This document shows, piece by piece, positions 6,192 through 6,468 of a DNA stretch of 6,468 nt. The stretch spans positions 1 to 6,468 of the forward strand of contig PUNP01000256.1 of the NCBI GenBank assembly GCA_003551785.1, in the 5' to 3' direction. Every line of letters starts with the position of its first letter. Position 1 is the stretch's first letter. A program made the position numbers and the translations under genes. Source of the DNA: Candidatus Brocadiaceae bacterium. GTDB taxonomy: Bacteria; Planctomycetota; Brocadiia; SM23-32. Under the pieces are notes generated by a model. It was given only the letters and a program-made list of their open reading frames with translations. It did not search any database and was not told the origin of the DNA.

Positions 6192-6321
6192 CAACTTTGG
6201 GATACATTAATGATCAAAAAGTTTTTGGCATCAAAGATCATCGCGAACAGCGTTGCTTGTTGCTGGTTGATAGAAGTTTGGCCGAAAAGGCAGCAATGAG
6301 AAAACTATTTCAAGAGCAACC

Positions 6322-6339
6322 GCGCCCCTGCCGGGGCGC
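6322..6339. repeat. GC-rich hairpin, possible terminator
   Basis: GCGCCCC (6322-6328) pairs with GGGGCGC (6333-6339) around loop TGCC, a perfect 7-bp stem. On the plus strand it is followed by ATTTATCTTTTC, moderately T-rich, so it could end rightward transcription. Its GCCCC..GGGGC core also resembles the second hairpin type of the adjacent array, so it may be an outlying member of that array. Confidence 0.55.
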
Positions 6340-6362
6340 ATTTATCTTTTCATCATTTATTA

Positions 6363-6468
6363 CCCCTGGTTAAAACCAGGGGCTACCTAATTTCGCCCCG
6401 TTGGGGCGAAAACAGAGGCCTTGCCCCGAATGGGGCAAAGTACGGTAGCCTCGGGTTTCAAACCCGAG
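6363..6468. repeat. palindromic array: two inverted copies of a two-hairpin unit (runs off the window)
   Basis: Four perfect hairpins stand in a row. A1 is CCCCTGGT/ACCAGGGG (6363-6382). B1 is TTTCGCCCC/GGGGCGAAA (6391-6411). B2 is TTGCCCC/GGGGCAA (6421-6438). A2 is CTCGGGTTT/AAACCCGAG (6450-6468). GGCTACC (6381-6387) joins A1 to B1 and its reverse complement GGTAGCC (6444-6450) joins B2 to A2. The stretch is therefore one unit, hairpin A-GGCTACC-hairpin B, and its inverted copy, with the symmetry centre near 6415/6416 (GAGGCCTTG). Stem sequences differ between copies while staying paired, meaning the pairing itself is conserved. The layout matches REP/BIME elements. The array probably continues beyond the right edge. 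Confidence 0.8.

Noticed and set aside
6363..6468. CRISPR array
   Set aside because: The regular spacing is of differing self-complementary hairpins in inverted order; there are no identical direct repeats with unique spacers.
6441..6468. tRNA T-arm (GGTTTCAAACCC)
   Set aside because: It is a plain palindrome lacking GTTCRA; no acceptor, D or anticodon arm surrounds it.

Overview
The window looks like a chromosomal segment from an anaerobic Gram-negative (diderm) bacterium. An LptF/LptG-type permease implies an outer membrane with LPS-like lipid. A fused NfnA-NfnB flavin/iron-sulfur enzyme points to ferredoxin-based, probably anaerobic, energy metabolism. Moderately AT-rich intergenic DNA packed with GC-rich perfect palindromes and a CGCAGAG tandem motif recalls Planctomycetota (Phycisphaerae-like) or related PVC/environmental lineages. 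That placement is only an impression from the sequence.

Layout, left to right. Positions 1-147 are an open reading frame entering from outside the window, possibly the 3' end of an unidentified gene. Positions 148-671 are non-coding. They carry a CGCAGAG tandem motif, three copies of one 21-bp CCACGGG palindrome (two of them an inverted pair with related flanks), and a short ACTTACG direct repeat. Three rightward genes follow: cvpA (small four-helix membrane protein, 672-1124), ilvE (class IV PLP branched-chain aminotransferase, 1240-2100, GTG start with a strong Shine-Dalgarno) and a 758-residue single-chain NfnA-NfnB protein (2195-4471). A leftward LptF/LptG-family permease (4533-6149) converges on them. 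It carries about 170 extra residues of coiled coil between its periplasmic domain and its fourth membrane helix. The right edge (6322-6468) is a dense array of five hairpins; the last four form two inverted copies of a two-hairpin unit, and the array probably continues past the window.

How the genes relate. The gaps of 115 and 94 bp between cvpA, ilvE and nfnAB each hold ribosome-binding sites, and the first holds a plausible promoter, so a single operon is possible but not shown. IlvE uses the glutamate/2-oxoglutarate pair. The NfnAB fusion would exchange electrons between NADH, ferredoxin and NADPH, supplying biosynthetic NADPH. The permease belongs to envelope assembly and stands without its usual LptF/LptG partner here. 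No defence system, CRISPR, RNA gene or intact mobile element was found. The points most worth a second look are the coiled-coil LptF variant, the NfnA-NfnB fusion and the two unrelated palindrome families flanking the gene block.
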